Positions 1 through 13,972 of a DNA stretch of 64,000 nt are shown piece by piece. Position numbers and translations under genes: made by a program. Source of the DNA: Rhizophagus irregularis (taxonomy: Eukaryota > Glomeromycota > Glomeromycetes > Glomerales > Glomeraceae); the NCBI RefSeq assembly GCF_026210795.1, contig NC_089453.1, forward strand, positions 2,544,501 to 2,608,500, given 5' to 3'. A model generated the notes under the pieces. That model searched no databases. It was not told the DNA's origin and saw only the letters and a program-made list of their open reading frames with translations. The first letter of the stretch is position 1. Each line of letters begins with the position of its first letter.

Positions 1-2269
1 TGACTCGGAGAAAACTCAGGAAATTATTAGTGTCCAACTTCATATGTACGAAACTTCATATTTACGAAAGAATGAATTCATATCAGGGATAGCCTTATTA
101 TATTTGGCACTTAACTCTTTCATATTTGAGAATGTGCAAGTGTGCAACTTCATAATAATTAGTATCAGGATTATAAACCGGTCAAATGTATGAAATCAAA
201 AAATTATCTCTCCATATTCGAAATCATGAAACTTCTCTTGCATTATCTTATTCGATCTATTTGTCCCAGGACTATATAGTCCGGTAAATCTTCAACTTTG
301 GTTAGTCACGTAAAACAAGCTTTCGTATTGGGAATATGTGTAAAAAATATGAAACTTTCTCCTGCATCTCTCTTTCATATTAGGAATGCATTAAAAGATG
401 AAACTTTTCCTTTCATCTATCTAGGAATATATGAAACATGAAACTTCTCCTGCATTTACCCTTAATATTAACATATTGGTAAATGTGAGTCACGCAAAAT
501 ATTTTGGGTAAAAGATGTAGATCTTCGTTAAGTCGGGCCAAATTTATAGTGTCGGCCAAAGCTAATTTAAGATCACGGGACAATCATTTACTGCGCTTCT
601 TTTTCTCCAAGTAAAAAAAAAGAGAAGTATTATAACACATCAAGAAGGCTTTCAGCGTCTAAAACTATCAAGGCATGACATGAAATTACTTAATAATTGA
701 TGTAATCAATAACGTAAATCGTAAATACAGCCACATCATCAATAAACAAATATACTTGCCTATTTTTTTTTGTTGAGGAAATTTCTTTATACATTAAATA
801 GACGACAATTTAATTTAATTTAGCCAGTGGACAAATCCTGCTGATTATTTTCATATTAAAAAGTGTAAAGGAAATTAAGTCAGAACTTGCTTTATTAAAT
901 ATTTTCAAATAACGAGCTTACCAAATGTATAATTTTATATTTAAATAATTTTTTTTTTTTCGAAAGGACGAGCTTGTCAATGTTAAATTATATATTCTTT
1001 TTTTTTTAAAAAAAAAAATGATTATTGTTTTTAAAAGTCCCAATTATCTGGTATAGTATATATATTTTTCGAAGAATTAAATATATTAAATACATTATTA
1101 AAAAAAAATTATGACATTACCACGTATTGCGCGAAGAAGATAATCATAAGAGAGAACTTGCCATTTTTATATTTTCATTTGGAAAAAGCATACCATTTTT
1201 ATATATTCATTTATATTGAAAAAATTAACGTTGAACAAAAAGCATCTTTCATGCAATTAACTTTATGGGGACATATGGTTTGGTAGAATATCTACAATTA
1301 CCTAATTACTTTGTTAAAAAAATTGAATCACATGATATGATCTGCATGCGCCAAAATTTATTAAACTTCAAACACTTCATACAAAAAGAATTATTTTCGC
1401 TGTATTTATATATACAGTATATAAGCATATTTAAAAAAAGTTGTTCTTGTAATCTTATTTTGATCAAAATAAAATTTGAATATTGAGAATTATATGTAAG
1501 AATTAATTGTAAATTTTCTTATTAAATATTCAAATTTTTATAGATCAAGGACTGACTTTCTATTACTTTTGTCAATAAGTTTAATAATAATAATGTCCAA
1601 ATTTATAATATATAACAAGTATGGATCGCATTCATTTTTCTGACAATCATTTTAACGACAATTATCTCAAAGGATATTTACGTGAATTTTAGTAAATTTT
1701 GAGGTAAGGAAACTAAGATTAGAATTAGTAGGGTTAGGATAAGGTTAAGGGCACTTAACGTTGGCCGGAATTTAAATTAACAAGAAAAAAAATTTGTTAA
1801 ATAAGTCAAAAATGACATTCAAAATCATTTGACACTTTATCATTATTTTTGTTTTTATCTCCGTATTCCTGAGAAAGAATTGAGATCAGATTCTAATGAA
1901 AATATTTCTTTTTTTTTATGAAAATTTCGATGTCAATACGGTACAATAAATTTATATTCAAAATATACAGTATCTGTAATATCAATTAATGTATCCATAT
2001 ATTTATCTTATTTTAAGAAAAATACTAAAGATTTATTAGAGAATAATGTGTTAAAATTTTTTGAGTAAGTGGGATAGAAATTATTGTATAAGTTTAATGT
2101 CTTACAGGAAACTAAAATTAATAAAAACTGAACTAACTATCAACTATCCCGAAAATTAAACTTTATCGATCGAAAATTATTGAAAGACATTCTCATTTAC
2201 ATTTACGTACAGATATTGACTTCATTTGATAACGAAACGTCCGGAAAAAAAAAATTCTTACGTGGCGCA
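1..2269. other. Gene-free AT-rich spacer with short degenerate repeats
   Basis: No convincing coding region on either strand. The first 460 bases contain several diverged copies of a short word close to ATGAAACTTCTCCTGCAT (around 226-246, 343-365 and 436-455), so this may be the tail of a decayed tandem array. Around 1620-1760 is a stretch containing TAGGGTTAGGATAAGG that resembles 52,370-52,590. The small open frame at 1265-1486 has no recognisable features and looks like chance. Confidence 0.6.
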
Positions 2270-2277
2270 GCTGTAAT

Positions 2278-3346
2278 TAGTGTTCCGAAAGGGTCGAGTC
2301 AGGTCGGGTTTGAGGATGTACTCGAACTCGACCCGAGTATAAAAACCAAACCGCACAAATACCCGGGTTACAGCTGTTTTCATAAGACCTGGGACAAAAT
2401 AAATTTTTGAACCCGACCGCCGACCCACCGATCCGGTTCAGTTATTTATTTTACAAATCAAACTATCAAATCAGGATCACGTGCCCAGCTAAAATACCGG
2501 ATCGGCGGATCGACGGATCGGGTTCAAAAATTTAGGTCTTATGAAAACAGCTGTAATATTTACATGACCCGACCTCTGACCCGACCCGACATAGTTTAAC
2601 CCGGGTCCAAATAAAATTTTCAGATGTTCAGAAAAAACAATTATATTACGTTACACAACTATTTATATTGATGTGGTGTAATTATTTGATCATTTCTGTA
2701 GTTCTGTAGAAAACGCGAAATTCCAAATATTCTTTCTATTACAAGAATTGCTTATTAAAAAATTAAGTTATGTAAAATACCTTAGTTTCATTTTAAAATT
2801 TTATTGTAAAATTAAAATATATAATTTTATTAAATCCTTCTTACGCCCAGCCTTATTTCAAACACATACACGCGTGATTTGTATTTTCTATAATTACAAG
2901 ATAATCTCTTGCTATTGCTGCTAGGTGTGAAACTGGGAATACTCTACTTTATTTAACTACAGTTTATATTTTCATAACGAATTATGTAATAAAATCTAAT
3001 TTAAGAAGTCTAGAAAAGTATTTAGCCTTTGAATCAAGATATTTTACTATGATGGAAGGTATATGTTTAATAATAATTAGTATATTTTATAAGTTCGCCT
3101 CATTCATTTTATACACAAACAAAAGTTAGAAATTAAAAATCATGTAACGTAAACGTTTTGTAAATATTTTAAATATAAATATCTGATTAAACCCGAGTCA
3201 ACCCGGGTCAACCCGGGTCAAGCAAAGGTGTGACCCTGACCAAACGGGTCGGGTTGAATATAAGACTCGTGTCAAATAATGATAAACCCGATTCAGATTT
3301 TAAACACGGGTCGGGTCAAATGACCCGGGTTTGACCCGACCCACTA
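2278..3346. mobile_element. hAT-type non-autonomous element, 8-bp target duplication
   Basis: A 1,069-bp element. The left end begins TAGTGTTCCGAAAGGGTCG and the right end finishes GACCCGACCCACTA. It is flanked by a perfect 8-bp direct repeat GCTGTAAT at 2270-2277 and 3347-3354. An 8-bp duplication with ends starting TAGTG fits the hAT superfamily (consensus YARNG). The inner borders on both sides are rich in GGGTC/GACCC words, and the middle is ordinary AT-rich sequence with no transposase. A smaller inverted-repeat element sits inside at 2371-2553. The same kind of element occurs at 23,971-24,240 and 45,915-46,447. Confidence 0.8.
2371..2553. mobile_element. Nested MITE with TA target duplication
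   Basis: A 183-bp inverted-repeat element inserted in the larger hAT-type element. The left end is CAGCTGTTTTCATAAGACCT and the right end is its reverse complement. The inversion continues inward: the left arm reads TTTTTGAACCCGACC and the right arm reads GATCGGGTTCAAAAA. A TA dinucleotide flanks each side (2369-2370 and 2554-2555), as for Tc1/mariner-type MITEs. The left arm carries about 11 extra bases after AAGACCT that the right arm lacks. Confidence 0.7.
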
Positions 3347-3540
3347 GCTGTAATTAATTTAACTGCTTGTAAGAATGACTCAGAAAAAAAAAGCTAGGTC
3401 ACAACTCCTCTCTTTCATATGTTACTTATTTTGAATCATTTACTATTTATTTATGTTTTTGCAACATGAACTTTATCTTTTCATTTGGGAGTTAAAGATT
3501 ATCTAGGTTATCACTTTTATCTGATTCAGCAAACCAAGTT

Positions 3541-3913
3541 TTAACTAAGCGAATTCAACCTATACAAAACTGTCAATCAACGCAGCTAAGAACTGGATTA
3601 TTTTATCGACCACCTTATGTGACATATAAAATAATCTTACAAGAAAATATTTTCTGGGAAAATGATTACGAATTTACGATTACATGTTCTCAAAAGCAAG
3701 AAAAGAAATTCACGGAAGAGATTTTGATATGGATGACTTGAAACGCAAATATGTTTAATTTCTAATCAATAATTCAATCTCAAATTAAGTTTGCAACAGC
3801 AGATCCTCCCTTTTCACCTCCATATTCATGATTATCCGGATTCTAATGGGAATGCAAGTTTTTTTTATGGAAACATTGAAAGTAACACAGGCGCAAGCAG
3901 TTTTAATGGATGA
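3541..3913 (+). pseudogene. Decayed copy of the local YHITC-motif family
   Basis: Three reading frames in succession match the small-protein family clustered at 50.8-64 kb. From 3541, one frame reads ...LFYRPPYVTYKI... then YEFTITC, the two Cys-motif units. A frameshift near 3715 leads to FDMDDLKRKYV, matching the DLKR segment of the 51-kb copies. A further shift and a stop lead into FNLKLSLQQQILPFHLHI, which matches the C-terminal FNLELNLKQVLPFYLYI of the 50.8-kb copy. The stops and shifts make it a pseudogene. A CCCTATAA-ended element starts 35 bp downstream. The family is not recognised and function is unknown. Confidence 0.65.
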
Positions 3914-3947
3914 TGATCAAAGCTACTTTGATGATGTTATGTCCCAT

Positions 3948-4046
3948 CCCTATAAAAAAGTGGATACTTTTTTATGCTGTGAGATATAGAATTGTGCATT
4001 TCACGTATTTCTTGGTAGTGTAAAAACCGTATCTACTTTTTTTATG
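3948..4046. mobile_element. Short CCCTATAA-family element, right end worn
   Basis: About 99 bp. It starts CCCTATAAAAAAGTGGATAC and ends GTATCTACTTTTTTTATG. The outer GGG of the right end has changed, so no target duplication can be read. The interior has the 'agatatagaattgtgca' type of sequence also seen in the 13,973-14,175 copy. Confidence 0.55.
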
Positions 4047-7000
4047 ACATAAACAGGACATAAATTGAATTAAAGATTATAATTGTCAATTTGCCTAGCC
4101 GCAACAATTTTTCATGAAACATTTTGATGCTTCAATTTAAAAATTATATTATTTGTGAATTTTAATATAATTATTGTAAACTCGATTTTTGATAAAGGAT
4201 TACTAAATAAAATTTTATACGTTTTAAGCATCTGATTATCAGAAAATAGAGCGTGTGAAAACAGAAAATTGAAAACTTTGAATATATTAAAACTAATTTT
4301 ACTTTAATGCTACACGGACGTCTGTATTCATTTCAAAGAATTAATTAAAAATATTTTTTAGGTTTCTATAAATTTTAGGCAGTTAAATATAATGTAAAAT
4401 TGCATATACACATGATTATTCTCGTGCCCTCATATCATTAACCAGCTTTAACGATCACAAACATCAAAATTATTTTTTCGCACTCCCTAAATATTATGAT
4501 ATAACTTAATTTTATTATACTCGTTATTTATACATTGTGTTTAAACCAAAATTTTTTAACGTTGAATTGATAATCAAATTGTGGCGCAGCAATTTATGGC
4601 AAATTCTGACTCGGAGAAAATAAATAAAAAGAATGGCTAACAAGAAATTCTCATTTCTTTCATAAAATTACTTACTTCGGATAGATAGTGCTATTAAATA
4701 AACTAGTCACTTACAACGCCAATGTTGCTTATTTTGGCAAACAAGGGATGATAATCGGTTCATCTTTGTTAACTCTGGCAGTTTGGCCCGAGTTAAGTTT
4801 AACCAAATTCAAAAGTCACAGGATATTTTTATCTATCACGTAGCGTCGTAGCGTTGCAAATTAACTTGACGTTATCATTGCATAATTTCACCAATATCAT
4901 ATTTAAAATTAGTACGTACGTGATGAGTCTTATTTTAGCACAATTATAGTTAGTAGTACACTAAACTGAAAAAAAATCTCTCTAGAAGATAAAAGAAATT
5001 TCTTCTTTTTCGGGTATAACTTTTCGTTTGACGAAAAATCCTCCATTGTGCGACATTTTCATAATTTTAACCTACATATTTATATATATTAATAATAAAA
5101 GATTTCATCTGATCTTGTGATTTAATTTTTAGAATCATTTTTTAAAGTCGATATTTTGCCGCATAAATTACAAAACAATGTCCTATCAAAGAAGGGGAGT
5201 ATGGATTTTGGTATGAACGATATTCGGTGCTGTGCCCAAACTGACTTCTGATTACATAGGTTAAATAACCTCAAGTTTAGTTTTGCATTGGAAATGTTCC
5301 ATAGTAAATTATCGTGATCCCAAGGGTAAAATTATTCTGTAAGTTATCGGTATATCAAGTTTTTAATAGTATATCGGTATATCGAATATCGGTATATCGA
5401 GGTTAGACAAAAATGATACCAAATGTAAACATGGCGTTTCTTTGGCATTTCATAATGGCGCTTATGATGGTTTTCAGTGGCTACTGTACAAATGTGATTC
5501 ACCCAATTATTTTACACTCGTAATTAATTGTTTCATTGCACATGACTTTAATTCGGGTTACGTCTTTTTTAATGGTGTTAATAGCACGTTTTGTATATAA
5601 GCACATTGAACTGGCAGATAAATTAGCGACATGGGATAATGAACCTATTATTATAAATTATCGATTTTTCAGAGTCTCAATGCGTGAAATAAATTGGGCA
5701 TAGTGGATATAAATACACGTAAACAAATTATTCAATGAACTCTGTATCTATCTACTTCTATTAATGTACTGACGGTTATAATTGTATTTATCTTATGGAA
5801 CTTCAAGCTCAAATTGTGATATTTTAACATTTTTGCTAACCAAAATATGAATTTTTATAGCACACTGTTTAATAAGTACAAATAATCAGTTTCTAGATAA
5901 ATTTATGCACTTATCAAAATTATTATTCACCAAAACGTTTTGTAAGTCAGGCCAAAGTCAAATATCACGTGATCGACACTCGAACATAAAGACATAAAGG
6001 AGGAATAATCGTGTTCTTTAAAAATTTTAATATAAGATATCCACAAATAATTTTGAATAATTCGGGTCGGTATAAACTAATATAACGAATGACGTTATGT
6101 CACGTTAATCAGGTGACCTAAGTATTTCAAATATTGCATAAAAATATTTGTTTCAGCATAATTATGTCAATTTAAATAAATTTACTTAAAAATCACATCA
6201 TTATTATTCATAAACTAATATATTTATTATATAATTTTGAAAAAAATAAATTCGGATCGACCGGGTCGATCAAAAAGAATATTGGATATATCTAGCGAAA
6301 ATATTCCCATAAACTGCTAAATATATAAACAATATTAACTCTAATATAAGTATAATTTTTTAACACAAATTCTTAAAGATCGAATCAACAACAAACACGA
6401 TTTAACATTTTGCGCGATTCTTAAATATACTGTATATAAATAAAATAATTAAAGGATCATTGCCCCCTGCATTGGGAATAGATTAGATACTTTCTATAGT
6501 GATAGTCATTTGATACTGGGAAATAATAAACAAATAAAAATATTTTGCGTCACTACAATTTCATTAAGGTAAATTGGCGTTATTAATAAGCAAAAAAAGA
6601 ATTCTTTAACCGAGAGTTGATATAATAGTTAACTAATTCATATTGATTACCTTATAATCAATGTGTTAATTTTGTTATACAAAGCATTACATAAGGCGCA
6701 GTAAGATTTGGGGACGAACATTAAAAAAATTTTTATTTGGTTTTACTATACAATAATTTGATAAATACTTTTTTTAAGCAAAAAAAATATAATAAATATG
6801 ATTCTGATAATATTGATAATATCCGTTATGGTATCTCATTATGCACAATAATTTCTGGATTTTTTTAAAGTATATGTTTTTACAATCAGTTTGAGCGTAA
6901 AGCTCCTATGATGTGTAGTGAGTACAATAAAATAAATGTGAATTAGTTATCCGACTTGAAAAATATAAAATATAAAAAATAGATAATTTTATAAAATTAT

Positions 7001-10000
7001 CATAAAGAAATCTTTTTAACAATATTCATCGAGGTTTAAAATATTCATAGCTATTATAATTATATAAAATATAAATTTTCTATTTTACATTTTGATTTAT
7101 TAAAGCATACTTACTTTCTAATAATACATACTAAAATTACTATGCAGGTGAGAAATGGGTTTTTTTTTGAGTCTACTTTATGTTGAATAATAATTTAAGT
7201 TCGCAAATGGTATTTACTATTTATTTAGTGATAGTCTATCAGGTGATTTTTGGTATTACAAACATAATTTTGGGCAACAGAAATTATGAAAATCTTTCAA
7301 ATTTAGCATTTAGCATTTAACGCAAAGTAGCCAAATTCGCCGATATGTACAATGTTACTAAAAAAAATTGGCGTTATTAATAAGCAAAACAAAAGAAACT
7401 TAATGAAAAAAAATCCAAAAACGCGAATTTTAATGTAATATTTAAATGAACGCTTTATAACAATAGGAATAATATGAAGGGGGGTTATTTACCAAAAATG
7501 ATCAAACAACAAGTTTTCCTGATGAACACTTAGATACACGAAATCAGGACTGCACTTCGCAGTCACCCGATATAACTATATTTATTTAAAGTTATTAAAG
7601 TTTTATTCCTGAAAAAATTATTACACAAAAAAAGGGGGTGGACGAGTTGCAGGCATTTTTTATTTTCCAAACTAAAATTATAATTCGTGCAAGTTTAAAA
7701 CTTTCTTAATTAAACGCATCGTGTGATTATATTCCACGTATGAAATCCCCGATATGGGTGATAAAAAAATATGCATTTGGTAAAAAAAAAAAAGATTTTC
7801 TAGCTATTGTTTATAAATTCCGCGTAACCTTCTAGAATTCCGTAGAAGCTCCGTTCTTTTGTCTGCAAAATCTGCTATTTAGGCGGACAAGCGTTTTTTT
7901 TTTAAAAAAAACAAATGATAAACTTTTATGCATTAGACCCGGGGAAAGCGGACGGCGCCGTAATAGGGCTATTATAAATTAGTTTTTATCCATAAACTCC
8001 GATTTGTGCATGAAAATTAAGTATAGTTGCTAAATAAGATTGCATAAACAAATTACAATTGATTTTTTATACATAGCATAAACGTACATTTTCGTGGAAA
8101 AAAACAAAATATAAATACGTGTTAAGCTCCATTAGCAAGAGAGCTGTATGGACAATTCCATCACCTCGTAAAAAAATCAACGAACCGGTTGATGATAATT
8201 GTAAAAACATTCAACAAACGTAGTTGATGTTTAAAAATTTCATAATGAATTCGAATAATTTTAAATTTTTCGTAAAATTCTATCGTTTTTTTCTCTCGGC
8301 ATATTAACATGTCTCGTCTCGTCTTAATCGGATTTGATAATCTCTATCAAAGGCCATATAAACGTTAATTCTTGAACCTTTTCTTCACACGAATTTTTTA
8401 AGTTTAATAGGGTATTTATGAAAAGTAACAAAAATACTTGGGTATTATGATATGTAAAAATAAAATAACTTTATCTATATTTTATCTCTAACAATTATGA
8501 AATATGATTAATTACTGAGAGACCTTGAAGATCAACCTCCCTTTTTTTTATTTTCTCACTTGATTAGAAAAGATACGAAAGAAACAATGTAAATTATTCC
8601 TTCCTCCTCCCTTGTTATTAATTTTTTTTTTATGTCAATTTCATTTTCTTTTTTTATGTATTTGTATGGGAAGTAAAACTTTGGCAAATTCAAATACTTT
8701 TCAATTTAATTAAATTCAGCTAATGTAAATTTATCAAAGTTTCTATGATATTACCTTCATCCATTAAGTAATAAAAATATGTGTAATCTCATGTATTATC
8801 ATGAATATGTAATCGAAAAAGTCCGTAAAAATTTCGATTCATAATTATTATTAGTAATTGTTTAGTAACCTGAAAATGGCGATAAACAAGTTAATCAAGT
8901 TAATAAAATTTTTAATGATCTCCATAACAGATAACAGTACTTTCATTATTAATTATACTAGTGTAAAAAAAACATTGAATTTGTTTTTGTTTCACAAAAA
9001 AAAAAAATTAAAAAAATTAAAAAAATCGGATAATACTCAAGAATTTACTCGCGTAAAAGTTCTTTGATTATTTTAGTTTGTTGAATAATTAGTTCGATAG
9101 GAAATATTAAAATTAAACCGCGTCAAAAGAATTTATTCCGTTATAAATATTATTATTTGTAATGATTATTAATTTGGGCGTGATATACTGTCGATCATTT
9201 ACTGATCAAGTTTCTTTAGACTTTGAGCCGATTACTTCCGATTATATGCTAATTAAATGTGATTTATCGGGCGAAGCCATAGATTTTCGGACGAACTTTT
9301 AAAATTTTAGTATATATTCATTTACTATTTAGGAAATTGCAGCAAAGGTATAGAATGAAACTATTTTAATTCGCCTTAAATAATAATTTTCTTTGTTCTC
9401 TCTTTTTTTATATGATTGTTATGTACGTATATATTTAAATTATATGAATATATAAAATATAATAAATTAAGTTGATTATAAAAATTGAGCATATAGTATT
9501 AAATATAAAATGTAGAATTATATTGTATTCGAACGAAATTAATTAATTAAAAATTAACTTTATAAAAAATTTTTTTTTAGAAATTTGATTACATTTCTGA
9601 GTTTTTTTTTTTTTTTTTGGAATAAAATTAGAAAATGATAATTTTTTCCTAAAAAATTTTTTGTGGGGATAACATAATGTATGTATGATAAGCGCTAAAT
9701 CACAAGCTGTTGCATATCATTGTTGTGATTGTTGTGCATCATTTCTTCGCTGCAAATCATGTGGTTTATGGTTTTTCCGTAGATCCTTAACCGGTATAGC
9801 CCGTATTCCCTTCCTTAAAATGATTGGTACACAGTTTGCCCACAGATTTAGTGCAACATTTATCTTAAAAAAAGTAATTTCGCGTTTTTATGTTATTAAA
9901 AAAAATACTCTTTGCATATAACATGATATAAAATATTTAAATTTGTACTTCAAAGTAAATCAGTTTACGTAACCAGAACTTCGCCTACTATTAAGATAGA

Positions 10001-10595
10001 TCACCCTGTGGCTTAAGGTAAGATTTAAATATTTAATAAAAAATTTAAATTTTACAGATAAAAAAAGAACTTTAAAAAATCTTACTAAAATGAATTTTTT
10101 ATCTTTTTTTACAGTTTATTAAAAGTGTTTCAAATTAAAAAAAACTCTCAAAACGAAAATGCTCTTAAAGAAATTAATTGACAATCCGGATAAGATCGGC
10201 ACTTTTATAATTGATTTTAGAAATAAGGTACTTAATAAAATTACTAATAATTCGAATCTACTGTGCATAAAAATAATTATAAATTCGAAGAATTGATTTT
10301 TTTGAGCTTATAGTAAAGTATCTTTTATATTTTAGGAAAATCTTTGAAAATTTGCCAAAAAATACAAAATTGGTATATGTATATATACAGTAAAAATAAA
10401 TCAATAATTATATTTTATTATTTATGACTTACCTATATACGCAGCTCAGATTCCAAAATGATAAAAAAATCATAATAAATTTGCCCGCAAACGTTTATAG
10501 TACCGATATTATCCAATAAAGAAATATTTAAAAAGAAAATTCAAAAAATCAATACTTCAGTTGCTAATCAAAAAGATCTAACACCAAGGAAATTG
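4047..10595. other. Long gene-free AT-rich stretch
   Basis: No gene supported. Small features seen: a repeated 'ATCGGTATATCGA' block at 5341-5400 that recurs near 44,600; a palindrome GATCGACC-G-GGTCGATC near 6255-6271; a perfect 25-bp direct repeat at 6571-6595 and 7365-7389; and a GACTGC/GCAGTC hairpin at 7548-7564. The open frame at 9685-9921 is Cys-rich at its start but has no recognisable domain or neighbours, and I do not call it. Confidence 0.55.
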
Positions 10596-10865
10596 AATGT
10601 TCTTAAATAGAGTACCCTAAATAAATAAAATAATACATTTAAACGTCCTCAAGAAAGAGAGGGGGGCATTTTAACGTATTTTAAAGAAAAAGGATAAAGT
10701 ATTTTAAAATAATAGTAGAAAAAATGAAATGAGAAAAAAAGAAGCGGGCGCAAAACATATCGAAAACTTACCGTGTTCTTAAATAAGAAATCCTAAACTA
10801 AAACGTCAAAGTATTCTTAAAAAGAGAAGAAGAGGTATTTTAAAGTTATTTCAAGAAAAAAAAAG
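10596..10865. repeat. Two diverged tandem copies of a ~175-bp unit
   Basis: The segment from about 10,596 ('gttcttaaatagagta...ccta' leading into 'aaacgtcctcaagaaagag...attttaacgtattttaaagaaaaa') is repeated from about 10,773 ('gttcttaaataagaaatccta...aaacgtc...attcttaaaaagagaag...attttaaagttatttcaagaaaaa'). The second copy is shorter and diverged. No coding potential. Confidence 0.5.
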
Positions 10866-10895
10866 ACTAGCTCTTTAAAATAAAGGACAAGAAAA

Positions 10896-11001
10896 CCCTA
10901 TAAAAAAATTCTGGAAAAACTCCGATAAATGATTATTTTTCTAGTTTTTATTCCGAGGAAGCCCAGACACGTGATCATTTTCTAAAAAATTTTTCATAGG
11001 G
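10896..11001. mobile_element. Short inverted-repeat element with CCCTATAA ends
   Basis: A 106-bp element. The left end is CCCTATAAAAAAATT and the right end AAATTTTTCATAGGG. It is flanked by AAA on both sides, a weak target-site signal in A-rich DNA. The interior (GATAAATGATTATTTTT, TTTTTATTCCGAGGAA, GACACGTGATCATTTT) recurs at 40,604-40,704. Confidence 0.6.
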
Positions 11002-13972
11002 AAAGAAATGAGTTGAGAGTGCGAAAAGCTAAGTCAGTGAGGCTAGCGTTCAACTGTCACGTGAGAGGAACAGGATAAGAATCGTAAACCGGAACAGGTT
11101 AAGGTTCTCCCTTTTAAAAATCACGTACATAATTTGTAAAAAAAATAAATTATAAAATCTCATTACTTTATCGCCATAAAATTCGAAATCTTTGGCTCAT
11201 ATTATTAAACTTATTAAACTTATAATAACTTTTGACAACAAAATAATTACGCTGATCAGTCCTAATATCGATCTCTGGTTGGTAATACTATAAATTTGGC
11301 GAGAATTATAAGTTTCCCTAATCCCTACAATATCTGTACCTTCAGGGCTGCTTTACTGCAGTAGGAACTTGCATTTAAATATATAATCACTAACTAGCTT
11401 GCATTTAGCAAATGCAATTCATGATCATCTGATACGTGATTACTGTTGTAATAGGGTAAATGTGGATTTTGGGGAAACAATTCAAACCTGTTTGTTTATT
11501 TATTAAGTAATATTTTATTATTAATTAGCGCATGAGAATTATTTTTAATTTATCTATCAATGAAATAAATTTGCATAAATGCTATAATTATCAATTAGAT
11601 AAGAAAGACGATAATATTAGAGAGTGATTTTAAGGTTCAGGTTTATAATCGGGTTTAGTTTTATTATAACCAATTGCATCTGAATAATCGATATTAAATA
11701 AATGAATGCATGAAATTGATAAAAATAATTCAACCATTAGAATTGATTTTTAGAACAATAATACGTTTAAACAATATAAGATAATCTTCATTCGATAAAA
11801 ATAATTTTTTTAAAAAATTCTTATAAATTAACTTAATTGGCTTGTTATACATATTCGTATATTTAGCTATAAAGCATGCATTTTAGGCTCGGGACTTTAG
11901 AAAAACTTTTTTCCGCTAATAGGAATTCCTCAGCCACTAAATTATTTATTGCTATAAATGAAAAAGCGGAATTTATGCCATTAAATAAAACAGTGCCAGT
12001 TGTAAAATACTGTATTTCAATACAGTACTAACTTGGGTGGCGCTTCCCAAGACTTTGATCTAACCCAATTTAGTTGGCCGGATCCAAATAATATTTATTA
12101 AATAATTAAGCATTAGTAATCCATATAATTATATAAGTAATGTATAGAACAACTTACCGAATTATCTACGACATTCCAATCCGAAGTGAATGAAACTAAA
12201 AAAGTCAATAAAAAAATAATAATTTGATTGTTATTAATTATTATTAGCAGCAAGAAAAACAAAAGAACAACGGTGTCTACTGATTCTGTGTTATAAAGCT
12301 GAAGATGTAAATCATAATTTCAATTAATCGACTGCAACAAATAAGATACTATTCCATCTAAATTTAATTGGTACAATTGTAAAAAAAAAAAATCGAAATT
12401 TTACCGAATTATCCTCAACATAAACCGTTTTATCCATTTTGACACTAAAAGATAATCCTAAAAAAAATCAAAAAAAGAAAAAAAATTTAATTAATACAAC
12501 TATTACAACACTATTTACTAATGATAATGAATTTAGACCGGTCCGCAGATTAATTTTGCTAGGACAATCCAACTCGCAAATAAAAATGATATTATTGCCT
12601 GATCAAAATTTTGAACGAAAAATTTTTAGGGAATAAAATTATTTCTGCATCATTAAATTTAAAAAGTTAAAAGGATGTAGATTTATTCTGATATTGCAAA
12701 TGAAAGTACTATGAACAAATACAAAATTTAGGTGATCGAATCTAGCCAATAAATTTTTGTCATCACCTTAGGTGATCGACATCATAGCACAGGATCATAA
12801 ATGATTAGCAATCACGTGATATTTTTGAGAACGTAACTGGTAATAAGATTTTAATAAAAAAGTATTCTATGATTTTGCTTATATCACATACATTACACAT
12901 ACTTTTCCTTGTGTGTTTTTTGAAACTTTTTTTGTCCTTTTGTCACCACTTACGTGGTCGACATCAATTTCAACCATTTTGAAAACAGATTTCCAAAACA
13001 TCTTTTTTTTTTAAAAAAAAAAAATAATAAATACAAACTTTGATTTAGAACACGAATTAAAGTATTTTTCAGTTAATCATTTGTTAGTTATCAAAAGTTT
13101 TTTGTAGAATATAAATTTTGATTTTAATTCTTTGGCCTCTCCTCATATTCATGTAAAATTTCGTGGCCTATCCGTGTAAATTCATCGGCTTTTCTTAAAT
13201 AGTGACATAATTTTTTGCAGAATTGGCAATTAATTACTAAAATGGTGTAAATAATCATCATGTTTAATAATAACTTTTAACAGCCACATTAGTATGTAAG
13301 AATTATTTTCATCTGTAAAAGGATCTCGCCCATACTGTAAAAGTTAATTACTTAATTTATCCATGTATGCCATTCTTCCCACATACATACATCCTTACAT
13401 GAGGTAAATAATACTCATACATTTCTTTTACAAAATGAATATTTAGTTGATCAAAAAATTTTTTATTTTCAACATGAGACTAAATTAGTTTTTTTGCATA
13501 AATGAAATATTATGTATTTGCTGCTGCTGGTTTATATCACAGGGATTAACGTCTATTTTAAATATCTTTTGACTTTTAATTTATTTAAATATCTTCAGCT
13601 GAGGACAAAATATGCGGTAATTCGGATGTAATTAATTCGTCTGTGAATAGTAGCACGATATAAAGAAATAATCACCAATCGGCCTTGTACGTGACTTCAT
13701 TAATTCTGGCCAGAATTATGTCTGGAATTATAAATTTGGCCCGAATTAAATTAAATTTGCAGACGGCTACATGTGGTTCAATTAAAACGTGATAGATAAT
13801 CTCTTGACACTTCTGCTAGTGAAGCTAATTCTAAAAATAAAGATGACTTTAAAAGTAAAACTAAAAATCTACTGAAAATGAATTTAGTACTTGTTCCGCA
13901 GTAGAAAATTTGCTACAGATAAAAATTATCCATATAGGTTAAATCCAATTATTGTTTATGATACCTTTATAT
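11002..13972. other. Gene-free AT-rich stretch
   Basis: No coding region supported on either strand. A short word TTAGGTGATCGA occurs twice around 12,730 and 12,769, and several ATCACGTGAT-type palindromes lie here. The frame at 12,439-12,636 is lysine-rich, low in complexity and not convincing. Confidence 0.5.

Noticed and set aside
9685-9921. Open frame with CCDCC and CKSCG clusters (78 aa)
   Set aside because: Cys spacing fits no known zinc motif, the rest is not protein-like, and no splice or promoter context supports it.
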